Shown here one piece after another: positions 31,977-39,193 of a stretch of 39,756 nt of DNA. A program made the position numbers and the translations under genes. Below the pieces are notes generated by a model, which was not told where the DNA came from, made no database searches, and saw only the letters and a list, made by a program, of their open reading frames with translations. The first letter of the stretch is position 1. Each line of letters opens with the position of its first letter. Origin of the DNA: Thiotrichales bacterium (lineage in GTDB: Bacteria; Pseudomonadota; Gammaproteobacteria; HK1); contig JAPOSC010000007.1 in the NCBI GenBank assembly GCA_026709935.1, positions 1-39,756 on the forward strand, read 5' to 3'.

Positions 31977-32621
31977 TCAGCCGAACGGCGCCCCGTCGGC
32001 CGTGAAGGTCCAGCCGTTGCGGACTATCGTCTCGTCGACGGTGGCGTCGGCCGTGAGGTGTGCGTGCTCGTGGCGGAGCGCACGGTAGAGCCAGCGCGCG
32101 AGGGCGCGCAGCGCCTCCGCCACGGTGTCCTCGGCATCGTCGGTCATCGCCTGTCCGGTGGGACTGTCGCGCTCGACCGTGATGGCCATGCAGTACGCGT
32201 GGCAGTGGTGGCCGCGGTGGCGCACCTCGGCGCGGAGTTGGTAGAAGTTCCGCCGCTGCACCGCCTGCAGGGCATCCGCGATGTGGTGGAGTGCGCGGTC
32301 CTCGGGCGCGTGGGCGCGGATGGCGGCGGGTGCGCCCCGGGCATGGGCGAAGGTGCCCTCGAAGCAGGCGCCGTCGCCCTGGAACCCGAAGCCGTGGAAG
32401 TAGAGGTGCGGCGCATCGCGCGTGCCGCCGCCCATCAGGGGCACGGGGCGCGTGCGGAGCTGCACGCCGAGGGGCCGGCAGACCGTCTCGAAGTGCGCGA
32501 ACACGGCCTCGTACCACGCGCAGTCGAGGCAGGTCTCGCGGTACCAGGCGCGGGCGCGCGCCTTCGCCGTCTCGGACAGCTCATCGAGGGTGTAGACGAC
32601 GGTCTCGACGCTGTGGGGCAT
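31977..32621 (-). CDS. hypothetical plasmid protein
   Basis: 214 residues from the ATG at 32621 (MPHSVETVVYTLDELSETAK). The opening with ARARAWYRETCLDCAWYEAV recalls a family of small plasmid and phage proteins annotated only as hypothetical, whose N-terminus has the same Tyr-Thr-Leu-Asp-Glu-Leu pattern. HLYFHGFGFQGDGACFEGTF is the most distinctive segment, and the region around VRHRGHHCHAYCMAITVERD is His/Cys-rich, so a metal site is possible. The C-terminus holds a helical ALRALARWLYRALRHEHAHL. The gene is preceded in its spacer by AGGTGTC rather than a strong AGGAG. Unknown function. Confidence 0.65.
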   Translation of the reverse strand: MPHSVETVVYTLDELSETAKARARAWYRETCLDCAWYEAVFAHFETVCRPLGVQLRTRPVPLMGGGTRDAPHLYFHGFGFQGDGACFEGTFAHARGAPAAIRAHAPEDRALHHIADALQAVQRRNFYQLRAEVRHRGHHCHAYCMAITVERDSPTGQAMTDDAEDTVAEALRALARWLYRALRHEHAHLTADATVDETIVRNGWTFTADGAPFG

Positions 32622-32789
32622 GGTCAGGACACCTCCGAGCAGGGGCCTCCGCGGGCGGCGGCGCATCGGTGGGAGACGGATATGGGTGCACTCCGGTGAT
32701 GGGGAGGAAGAAGGCGGTTCGGCACACGCTCCCACGCCCCGGACCGGCCCTTCGCCCGACCCCGCGCCGGCCCTGCCTCCTGATGGCGC

Positions 32790-33128
32790 TCAGTGCAGCA
32801 GGTCGCCGAGCCCGAGCGTCTCGAACGCCTGGCGGAGCGCGTCGTCGCGCCGGGCGTCGATGCGCATCGGGCCGTGGCCGGCGTCGTCGTTCCACCGGGC
32901 GAGTGCGCGGAGCTCGGCGACGAACTCCGCATCGGTCTCGCACACGGTGGTGGTCAAGGTGCCCTCGGAGAAGCACACGAGGGCGCGTGCGCTCGGCGAG
33001 CACCAGGTGCCGTAGTACGGGGCATCCTGCGCGGTGTCGATCTGCGCGAAGCCGTGGGCGCCGGAGCACGGACCACAGTCGAACGTGTAGCGGTCCGACA
33101 GTGGCCGGAAGTCTCGGGTCGTCTTCAT
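32790..33128 (-). CDS. hypothetical protein
   Basis: 112 residues: MKTTRDFRPLSDRYTFDCGP, CSGAHGFAQIDTAQDAPYYG, TWCSPSARALVCFSEGTLTT and an amphipathic end with RRDDALRQAFETLGLGDLLH. Three or four Cys could form a metal or disulfide site. No signal peptide. It resembles other short cytoplasmic proteins of plasmid backbones. Family not recognised. Confidence 0.6.
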   Translation of the reverse strand: MKTTRDFRPLSDRYTFDCGPCSGAHGFAQIDTAQDAPYYGTWCSPSARALVCFSEGTLTTTVCETDAEFVAELRALARWNDDAGHGPMRIDARRDDALRQAFETLGLGDLLH

Positions 33129-33203
33129 GGGTGCTGCCTCACTGGTGGCGGAAGATCGATGGAGCGCAGTGCAGGGGCAGACGCGCCGCGGGCGGTGCGG
33201 AGC

Positions 33204-34586
33204 TCAAGATCCGATGGCGATGCGCTCGCCCCAGGGCGCGGGGTGGCGCCAGGGGCTTTCGGCGTCGCCGTAGTCACACCACAGCACCGGGCATTCCGGC
33301 TCAGCCTCGGGATAGTCGTCGCACTCCATGTCGGTGAAGTAGAGGCACACCCCCGGTCGCACCGCTTGCGCATCGAGCCACGCAAAGCCCGGGCGGAAGT
33401 CGGTCCCGCCCCGGCCCGTGACCGCGATCGCCTCAGGCAGGGCGTCGGGGGTGTACTCGGCCACATCGCGCACCGCGGTATCGACCTGGAGCACGACGAC
33501 GCGCTCAGGGTCAATCTCCGTCGCCACGGCGCGCAGCTCCGCCCAGAACGCGGCCAGGGTCTCGGTCGGGAGCGAGCCCGAGGTGTCGAGAATGACCGCG
33601 AGTGTGTCGAGACCCTCCGAATGGAGGGACGGCAGGTAGAGCCCGGTGTCGATGCAGCGCCGGTTCGGCCGGCTCCAGGTGTAGTCGCGGCGCGCGGCGT
33701 CGGTCAGGTGGCGGCGCAGGAGCGTGCGCCAGTCGAGGGGGCTCGCATGGGCGCTGCGGATGGTCGCCTCGACCTGGCCCGGCCCCTTCCCTTCGGCCTT
33801 GGCGATGCTGAGCGCTTGGTGCATGGCCTCGTCCCACGCCTGCTCCTCGGTGGTGATGTCGAGTGGGGCCTTAGTGGGTGTGCCGTCGTCGCCGGCGCGG
33901 GTGTCGGCATCCATCACCTCCCCGGTGCCGGAGGGGTCATGGCTCGGTGGTGCGTCGCAGGTGTCCTCCTGGGTCTGGTCGTTCGCGTCCCGGCTCTTGC
34001 CGTCCCGGTCCTCTCCCTGGCCATCGGCGTTGTCACCGTCGCCGTCCTCGTCGGCGACGGAATGGGAGCGTTCGGCAGTGTCGTCATCATCCGCTTCGGA
34101 CGGGGATTGCCCGGCCGCGTCCGCATCGGCGGAGTCGGTACCGGGGGATGCGCTCGTGTCGTCCCCGGAATCCCCCTCCTCGGGACAGAGCCGGTCGTAG
34201 GCCTGCTCGACGGTGAGGCCGTCCCAGACGTCCGCCTCCGGCGGCAGCGTGAAGCCCGCATCACGAATGAGCGCGTGGGTGACAAGCTGCGAGGCCCGCT
34301 GCCAGCGCGCGGGGTCCCGGTCGCCCCGGCGGGTGTGGTGCTTCAACGCACAGGCCATCACCACCCGCGCCATCGCGGTCTCGATGCGGTACGCGGCGGT
34401 CTGTGCGACCCACTGCGGTGAGTAGCGGATGGTGTGCCCGTCGCTCGCCAGCGTCTCGCGGGTCGGGTCCGGGTGGAGCGGGAGCCGCAACACGAGACTC
34501 CCGAAGAAGGGCTGCTTGCGCAGGAGCGCGGTCACGCAGTCGCTGACGCGGAGCGCCGATTCGTCGAGTCCCCGGGCGGCCATCAC
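33204..34586 (-). CDS. VWA-like protein of the DUF2201 type, metallopeptidase motif lost
   Basis: 460 residues. The C-terminal VWA-like domain has the MIDAS motif ILDTSGSLPTETL (Asp334-Ser338), the conserved GRGGTDFRPGF (Thr395) and FTDMECDDYP. In DUF2201 proteins the N-terminal half is a zinc-metallopeptidase-like domain with HExxH. Here the aligned segment is RVVMACALKHHTRRG (74-88): the flanking Ala-Leu-x-His-His-x-Arg-Arg-Gly survives, but the two catalytic His and the Glu do not. The part that follows, LIRDAGFTLPPEADVWDGLT, is again typical. A 110-residue acidic linker (SDGDD-rich) joins the halves. Such proteins work with a MoxR ATPase, encoded three genes away. The ATG overlaps the stop of the upstream gene by ATGA. 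Confidence 0.82.
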   Translation of the reverse strand: MMAARGLDESALRVSDCVTALLRKQPFFGSLVLRLPLHPDPTRETLASDGHTIRYSPQWVAQTAAYRIETAMARVVMACALKHHTRRGDRDPARWQRASQLVTHALIRDAGFTLPPEADVWDGLTVEQAYDRLCPEEGDSGDDTSASPGTDSADADAAGQSPSEADDDDTAERSHSVADEDGDGDNADGQGEDRDGKSRDANDQTQEDTCDAPPSHDPSGTGEVMDADTRAGDDGTPTKAPLDITTEEQAWDEAMHQALSIAKAEGKGPGQVEATIRSAHASPLDWRTLLRRHLTDAARRDYTWSRPNRRCIDTGLYLPSLHSEGLDTLAVILDTSGSLPTETLAAFWAELRAVATEIDPERVVVLQVDTAVRDVAEYTPDALPEAIAVTGRGGTDFRPGFAWLDAQAVRPGVCLYFTDMECDDYPEAEPECPVLWCDYGDAESPWRHPAPWGERIAIGS

Positions 34587-35494
34587 GCCGCCTCCCGCAC
34601 GGGTGCTTCGACATCCGCGGCAGCGGAGGCGAAGTAGCCCGCGAACCGCTCCCGGAGTGCGTCGGCGTCGCGTTTGACGCGCGCGCGGACCACCGGGTCG
34701 AAAGTCTTCGATGGACGCAGCGTGTCCGGCTCGACGCGGGCGATGCGGTCCTTGACCTCCGCACAGAGTCGGGCGAGCTCGGCGTCGCCGAAGAGGTTGA
34801 GCCGGGGGACCACGTCGACGAGGTCCCGGAGGTGCGCAATCATCGAATCGCGAAAGACGAGCGGCTTGCCGGTGTCGTCCTCGCGCAGGCGCTCCGAGAC
34901 CCGCTCGACCGCATCGCCCAAGCGGCGGTAGAGGTCGCCCGCGGCTGTGTGCAGACGCTCGGCGATGTCACGCTCGAGGGTACGCTTCACCCGGTCGGTG
35001 TCGTCGGCGGCGAGCTTCGCGATGAAGTGCCGGGCGGCGGGCACCGGGGTGATGCGGTAGCGGAGCGAGAACCGGTCCTGGAGGGCCGTCTTGGAGGGGT
35101 AGTCCTCGAGGCGGAAGAGTTGGCCGAGGTCGAGGCGGGCCTGGTCGATGCACTGCGCGTAGTCGGCGATGAAGCGGGCACGCTCGCGCACCATGCGCTC
35201 CCTGAGCTCGTCCATCAGTGCGGTGTAGTGGGCATAGTTCGCCACCGTCAGGAGCCGCGCCCCCTGGTCGTCCCAGGGCAGGGTGTGGGCGTAGTGCGTT
35301 GCGCGAGCCTCGCTCATGGTCGAGGTCAAGGCGGCGAGCGCGCGCTTCGGCAGCAGGCGCTTGTGGTAGCGCCCGGCGCTCGCTGCGGCGTCGTGGTGGG
35401 CGGCGACGTGGTCGCTCGCTTGCCGGTCGTGGATACGGCCCGACCAGGCGGTAATGCGCACACTGACCAGCATGGCGTCGTCGGTGAGGTTCAT
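34583..35494 (-). CDS. DUF3150-like protein
   Basis: 303 residues: MNLTDDAMLVSVRITAWSGR, then DRQASDHVAAHHDAAASAGR and YHKRLLPKRALAALTSTMSE. The middle has AHYTALMDELRERMVRERAR with an aromatic hydrophobic LFRLEDYPSKTALQDRF, and the rest is a long amphipathic helix with many Arg and Asp. I recall this pattern from DUF3150 proteins of plasmids and phages, which occur together with MoxR and VWA genes; the family assignment is tentative. The stop overlaps the VWA start by ATGA, so the two are co-translated and probably form one complex with the ATPase. There is no evidence of enzymatic residues. Confidence 0.7.
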   Translation of the reverse strand: MNLTDDAMLVSVRITAWSGRIHDRQASDHVAAHHDAAASAGRYHKRLLPKRALAALTSTMSEARATHYAHTLPWDDQGARLLTVANYAHYTALMDELRERMVRERARFIADYAQCIDQARLDLGQLFRLEDYPSKTALQDRFSLRYRITPVPAARHFIAKLAADDTDRVKRTLERDIAERLHTAAGDLYRRLGDAVERVSERLREDDTGKPLVFRDSMIAHLRDLVDVVPRLNLFGDAELARLCAEVKDRIARVEPDTLRPSKTFDPVVRARVKRDADALRERFAGYFASAAADVEAPVREAA

Positions 35495-35521
35495 CGGGGG
35501 TGGTCTCCTTGAGCAAGGGGG

Positions 35522-35821
35522 CTACCGCAGCGTCCACACCGGGACGTCGAGGGCGGTGGCGAGCGTGCGCCTCGCCGCGTCGAGACTCGGCGCCCGCACC
35601 GCGTACTCACGCGAGGGGGCGTCGCCCGCCGGAGCGTGGGTAACGCGCCAGCCCGCGGGCGCGTCCTCCGACGGAGGCGGTCCGAGGGCGCGCAGCGTCC
35701 AGGCGGGGACATCGAGGGCGTGGGCGAGCCTGGTCCGCGCGGCCTCCAGGCTCGGTGCGCGCACCACACACATGCGCGAGGGGGCATCGCCCGCGGGGTA
35801 GTGGATGAATCGCCAGCGCAT
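35522..35821 (-). CDS. small tandem-repeat protein
   Basis: 99 residues from the ATG at 35821; a longer in-frame start at 35932 overlaps the MoxR gene and adds low-complexity sequence, so I reject it. The protein is two near copies of a 42-residue unit: FIHYPAGDAPSRMCVVRAPS with LEAARTRLAHALDVPAWTLR, then VTHAPAGDAPSREYAVRAPS with LDAARRTLATALDVPVWTLR. Each unit looks like a small beta-alpha module. Ten bases separate it from the MoxR stop, so it belongs to the same operon. No family recognised. Confidence 0.75.
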   Translation of the reverse strand: MRWRFIHYPAGDAPSRMCVVRAPSLEAARTRLAHALDVPAWTLRALGPPPSEDAPAGWRVTHAPAGDAPSREYAVRAPSLDAARRTLATALDVPVWTLR

Positions 35822-35831
35822 GCCCCCGCCC

Positions 35832-36857
35832 TCACCGGGTCTTCGCCGCCGCCCAGCGGATGAAGCCGGGCGAGTGCTGGAGCGCCGGGGTGCGGCGCAC
35901 GCACGCGCCGACCAGTGATTCGCCCACCTCACGCCGCAGCCGCTGGGCGTAGGTGACGATGGCGTCGAAGTTGACGTCCGCCGCGAGCTTGTAGAGCGCC
36001 CCGCAGAGCGCCATCAGGGCGCTTGCGTTCTCGGGGATGTCGGCGTGCGCGGGGTCGGTGAGAATCGCCCGCGGATGGGGCAGCTCCCGCCAGACCGTCA
36101 GGAACGCCGCGAACTCGACCGCCGCCGCCTCGCCCACGGTGCCCCGGAGCAGTGCGCGCTCCGTCTGCGCATCGAGGCCGCTCCGGCGCTTCACGAGGTC
36201 GCTTGCGAACTCCCAGGTGCGCGGACACGGAAACGCCCGCTCCTTCGACTGCGGGTCGAAGTGGTGCAGCAGTGTCGGGGCGAGCTCGATGAAGAACAGC
36301 ACCTCGGGCGCAATCCCGTTCGCCGCCCCCCAGGCGAGCCAGTCCTTCGCATCGACCCGGACTTCGAGGTGGACGAACCGCGACGCCAACGGAGTCGGCA
36401 TCCGGTGCACCACGCCGCGGTCGCTCTCCCGGTTGCCGCAGGCGATGAGCGATGCGCCCTCGGGCAACGTGTACTCGCCCACCCGGCGGTCGAGCACGAG
36501 CTGATAGAGCGCCGCCTGCACCATCGGCACCGCCGAGGGGAGCTCTTCGAGGTTGATGAGGAACGTCTCGTCGGCGTCCGTCGGCGGCAGGAATGCGGGC
36601 GGCGCCCAGCGGGTGCGGTCGGCGGCGTCGCGCCAGGGAATGCCGCGCAGGTCCACGGGGTCGAGCAGGAGGGCGCGGACATCGACGTAGGTACGCCCCG
36701 CCGCCGCGGCGACCTGCTGGGCAATCTGACTCTTGGCCGCACCCGGCGGCCCCCACACGATGCAGGGCTGGCGGGCTTCGACCAGGCCGGAGAGCACCGA
36801 GGCGAGCGCACTCGGGCGCAGGGTGTAGTCTGCGGCGATGGGGACGGGTTCGGTCAT
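35832..36857 (-). CDS. MoxR-family AAA+ ATPase
   Basis: 341 residues. MoxR ATPases are AAA+ chaperones that use ATP to remodel or metallate partner proteins, usually together with a VWA protein. Walker A is WGPPGAAKSQIA (35-46). The Walker B region is FLINLEELPSAVP (99-111), where the usual Asp is replaced by Asn-Leu-Glu-Glu, a variant common in plasmid members. Sensor 1 is LIACGNRES, with GVVHRMPTPLASRFVHLEV containing the arginine finger. The ending FIRWAAAKTR suggests an intact C-terminus. The VWA protein, the DUF3150-like protein and the repeat protein follow downstream in the same direction, so this is a MoxR-VWA module. Its target is unknown. Confidence 0.87.
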   Translation of the reverse strand: MTEPVPIAADYTLRPSALASVLSGLVEARQPCIVWGPPGAAKSQIAQQVAAAAGRTYVDVRALLLDPVDLRGIPWRDAADRTRWAPPAFLPPTDADETFLINLEELPSAVPMVQAALYQLVLDRRVGEYTLPEGASLIACGNRESDRGVVHRMPTPLASRFVHLEVRVDAKDWLAWGAANGIAPEVLFFIELAPTLLHHFDPQSKERAFPCPRTWEFASDLVKRRSGLDAQTERALLRGTVGEAAAVEFAAFLTVWRELPHPRAILTDPAHADIPENASALMALCGALYKLAADVNFDAIVTYAQRLRREVGESLVGACVRRTPALQHSPGFIRWAAAKTR

Positions 36858-36936
36858 GGGCAGGACTCCGAGGTGGGGGAAGGACGGCCCGGACTCCCTC
36901 CAGGAGCCCCGGCCTCACCCCTCGCCCGCTCCGCTC

Positions 36937-37650
36937 TCACTCCCGGTACAGGCGGGGTCTGAGCGTTGCCGCCCGACGCAGGTCGACGCGCGCTGCGAGG
37001 ATGCAGAACGAGCAACTGAGCCGCGACATGCCGGCGGCGTAGGCCCAGTGCGGCGACTGGCCGGCGTCGCCGATGACGCGGAACACGTCTGCCGCCTCGA
37101 AGCCGTGCATGGGAAGCCAGTCGTACCATTCTCTTCCGGCGCGGCTGTTGCGGTCGTTGCGCCGCCAGGGCGCACGCTTCGAGCGTGCGGGGCTTTCCGA
37201 TGCGCGCATCCCCATCGCGTTGACGATGCGCCCACCGAAACGCGGATGGGCCTTCAGGTAGCGGCGCAGCTCGCGCTCGATGGGCGTGCGTTTCCAGTCC
37301 GAAGTGCAGAACCGGCGGGCCGCATCCGGGAACCGGCCCCGTTGTTCGATGCCTTCGAGCAGGGACTTCCCCGAGGCGGTCCGGGCCACGATGAGCGGCA
37401 CCCCCGACGGCATGGTGCGCTCGATGTGCTCGACGGTGCCGGGCCATTCGACGGCGCCGAGCGAGGCATGGACGATGAGAAGTTGCGCCCGGGGCACGAG
37501 GCGTTCGAGCAGAATCGTCATCGCCTGGCTGTCCTTGCCGCCGGAGTGATTGAGGGCAACCAGCGCCCCGCCCTCGATGAGGGCACGGCACGCGGGCAGG
37601 AGGGAGAGGTCGGGACACAGGCGGCGCGGCGTGGTGGTGCGGGTGGACAT
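36937..37650 (-). CDS. PAPS-reductase-family (adenine nucleotide alpha-hydrolase) protein
   Basis: 237 residues. The PP-loop LNHSGGKDSQAMTILLERL (33-51) and RFCTSDWKRTPIERELRRY (112-130) are those of the phosphoadenosine-phosphosulfate reductase group, which also includes the DndC protein of DNA phosphorothioation and phage homologues. MSRLSCSFCILAARVDLRRA near the end carries a Cys pair, which may hold a metal or serve as a redox site. The chain ends soon after (LYRE), somewhat earlier than I expect, so the C-terminus may be clipped. It is not a sulfate-assimilation enzyme in this context, since no sulfur genes are near and a MoxR module follows; a role in nucleic-acid modification or defence is possible. 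It is the first gene of the long minus-strand block. Confidence 0.8.
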   Translation of the reverse strand: MSTRTTTPRRLCPDLSLLPACRALIEGGALVALNHSGGKDSQAMTILLERLVPRAQLLIVHASLGAVEWPGTVEHIERTMPSGVPLIVARTASGKSLLEGIEQRGRFPDAARRFCTSDWKRTPIERELRRYLKAHPRFGGRIVNAMGMRASESPARSKRAPWRRNDRNSRAGREWYDWLPMHGFEAADVFRVIGDAGQSPHWAYAAGMSRLSCSFCILAARVDLRRAATLRPRLYRE

Positions 37651-37725
37651 GGCGGACCTCCCTGGTCGGACTGATGGCGCGGGACGGGTGCGGCGGACTC
37701 GCTCGGCCCCACGCCCCTCGACCGA

Positions 37726-37746
37726 CCCCCGCCCGGCGCGGGCTCC
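37726..37746. terminator. short GC inverted repeat in the promoter-side spacer
   Basis: GCCCGG and CCGGGC pair around eight bases, upstream of the PAPS-reductase-like gene and typical of the hairpins seen in the other spacers of the backbone. Function unknown; coordinates are accurate to a few bases. Confidence 0.25.
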
Positions 37747-37854
37747 GGGCAGTGCGACGGACGCCGGCGGCGAGTGCGCTGGAGGACAGGCGCTGAATGC
37801 GTCGAACGCGGAGGCGTGTGTGTGGTGAAGGCGACCAGCGCCTACAGCGCGCGG

Positions 37855-38040
37855 GCCCCTCGCCTACAACCGAGGTGCCCCGAGTCGATAGTCGGGGCGG
37901 GGCTACGCGTGCTCAACTGCTGCCTGCGCCCCGGGAACCGTCCTGGCGACTCCCTGACGGCCAACAGGGAATGCCGACCGAGGGGCGCGCCCCGACCCGC
38001 CCGCGGATGGGTCGCCTTCACCGACGCGGTGAAGCATGAC
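37855..38040 (+). ncRNA. structured RNA resembling HEARO/omega RNA, without IscB
   Basis: The segment folds as a series of stems visible by eye: CCTCG/CGAGG (37858-37875), GCCCCGA/TCGGGGC (about 37878-37898), GGGGC with GCCCC closing about 37898-37932, GGGGCGCGCCCC (37982-37993), CGACCC/GGGTCG (37993-38014) and CTTCACC/GGTGAAG (38016-38034), ending CATGAC at 38040. The order, the run CAACAGGGAATGCCGACCG and the terminal hairpin followed by ATGAC recall HEARO, the RNA that guides the nuclease IscB and integrates next to ATGA/GTGA. In HEARO the nuclease gene normally follows; here a signal-peptide protein follows, though orphan copies are known. The comparison is from memory and boundaries are approximate. 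The strand is assigned by that comparison. Confidence 0.42.
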
Positions 38041-38272
38041 GCCGGCTCCAGACGTCGGCCCCTCCGATGGCCGCCGCGGCGATTCGGCCGGCGCCCGGCG
38101 GCTGGCCAGACCGTCATCGCGAACGAGACGCGGCTGCCCTCAGCCGGGAGGCGGCTCGGTCACCGTCGCAGCCATGGCGGGGCGGCATCGGTCGGGCAGT
38201 AAGCGCCCCGGCGGACGAAGCCCGCCTGCTCTGGTATCGTCAGTACCATTCAACCAATCAGGGAGCGACTCG
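38041..38272. other. spacer before the small secreted-protein gene
   Basis: About 230 GC-rich bases with no gene. A run just before the gene, TGGTATCGTCAGTACCATTC, contains the inverted repeat TGGTA/TACCA and is the AT-richest part, so the promoter or an operator probably lies there. Confidence 0.35.
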
Positions 38273-38791
38273 ATGCAACGCATGGTCCGCACCACTCTGC
38301 CCGCTTCGATGCTGGTCTTCGCGGCGGCGGGGGGCGGGGGCGGGGTGAATAATGCGACGGCACAGGACGCCAGCCCCATCCCCAACATCATCGCCGAGTC
38401 ATACCACACGCCCATCGGTGGGTATGTGCCTTTCAGAGTCCGCATGGAGAACAGGCGTGACAAGGTCAGGGGCGGTGCTCTGTACGTCAGCTACCGGATC
38501 GCCTGCGCTGGCGGTTCCTGCCCCAGCCCTACCCTGCGAACAGGGGAAACAATGATTCCATGCGGGGGATCGGAGGGCGGTCTTCTTGACTACAACATCA
38601 CGCATTTAAGAGGTTCGAATTCCACGATCACCCTGGAAATTACCAATATCACGTTTGATGCCTATTCGCAGGAAGGGATCGATGGCATCAACCGGGGATA
38701 TGACGAACCCCCGTGCCCTGCGGGCACATACAGTCCTGCTACGCAGACTTCCGGCACCCGATGGTCCTCCCCGCCCGTCACCGTGAATTGA
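38273..38791 (+). CDS. small secreted protein of unknown function
   Basis: 172 residues from an ATG with GGGAG eight bases upstream. The N-terminus MQRMVRTTLPASMLVFAAAG followed by five Gly-type residues and NNATAQ forms a signal peptide with a likely cut after ATAQ, so the product is exported. The mature part is beta-rich: PIGGYVPFRVRMENRRDKVR, GGALYVSYRIACAGGSCPSP, GLLDYNITHLRGSNSTITLE and a Cys-containing end around DEPPCPAGTYSP. Four Cys may make two disulfides. The Gly run comes from a G-rich DNA tract (38329-38345) that could be slippery. The C-x-x-GTYSP end recalls CFMTGGTYTP in the partial protein at the left end of the window, a possible distant relationship. Family unknown. Confidence 0.75.
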   Translation: MQRMVRTTLPASMLVFAAAGGGGGVNNATAQDASPIPNIIAESYHTPIGGYVPFRVRMENRRDKVRGGALYVSYRIACAGGSCPSPTLRTGETMIPCGGSEGGLLDYNITHLRGSNSTITLEITNITFDAYSQEGIDGINRGYDEPPCPAGTYSPATQTSGTRWSSPPVTVN

Positions 38792-39112
38792 ACACCGTTT
38801 CCGAATCTGGCGCATCCGCCGTGCGTCGGACTCGCAGGCGAAGGGCCGTGGGGGAACGAGCCGGCCTTCGGCGTCATGAGGAAACCATGACGCCGTTGCG
38901 GGCTTCGATCGGGCGCGCGCGGTGTTCGCCTCAGCCTCTTGTGTATCGGTCGGGGTTGTCCTACCTTGGGCGGCGTCAGGCGTAGCGCCAAGCGATTGGC
39001 TCAACGGCAAGTTCGAACGAGAATGAACCCCGCGATAGACACGCTGAGCACGATGATGCTGGAGGCCCCGGGCCTCACCGGCAGGTCGGGCGAAGCGTGC
39101 CCGCGCGAGGGC

Positions 39113-39144
39113 TTGACGAGTCCGTGTGAGTCCGCCGCTATAAT
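39113..39144 (+). promoter_or_regulatory. promoter-like TTGACG / TATAAT
   Basis: TTGACG (39113-39118) and a perfect TATAAT (39139-39144) are 20 bases apart, longer than the ideal 17, so activity would be weak or need an activator. It is striking because it lies in very GC-rich DNA and directly precedes the heptamer array. Confidence 0.45.
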
Positions 39145-39151
39145 GTTTGCC

Positions 39152-39193
39152 GAACGCCGAACGCCGAACGCCGAACGCCGAACGCCGAACGCC
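39152..39193 (+). repeat. six perfect tandem copies of GAACGCC
   Basis: A 42-base array of a 7-bp unit, starting 8 bases after the TATAAT box, so within or next to the transcript start. A 7-bp unit changes reading frame whenever one copy is gained or lost. No gene in the array can be supported. Confidence 0.9.

Noticed and set aside
39152..39193. Heptamer array as a CRISPR remnant
   Set aside because: Units are contiguous 7-mers without spacers and no cas gene is present.
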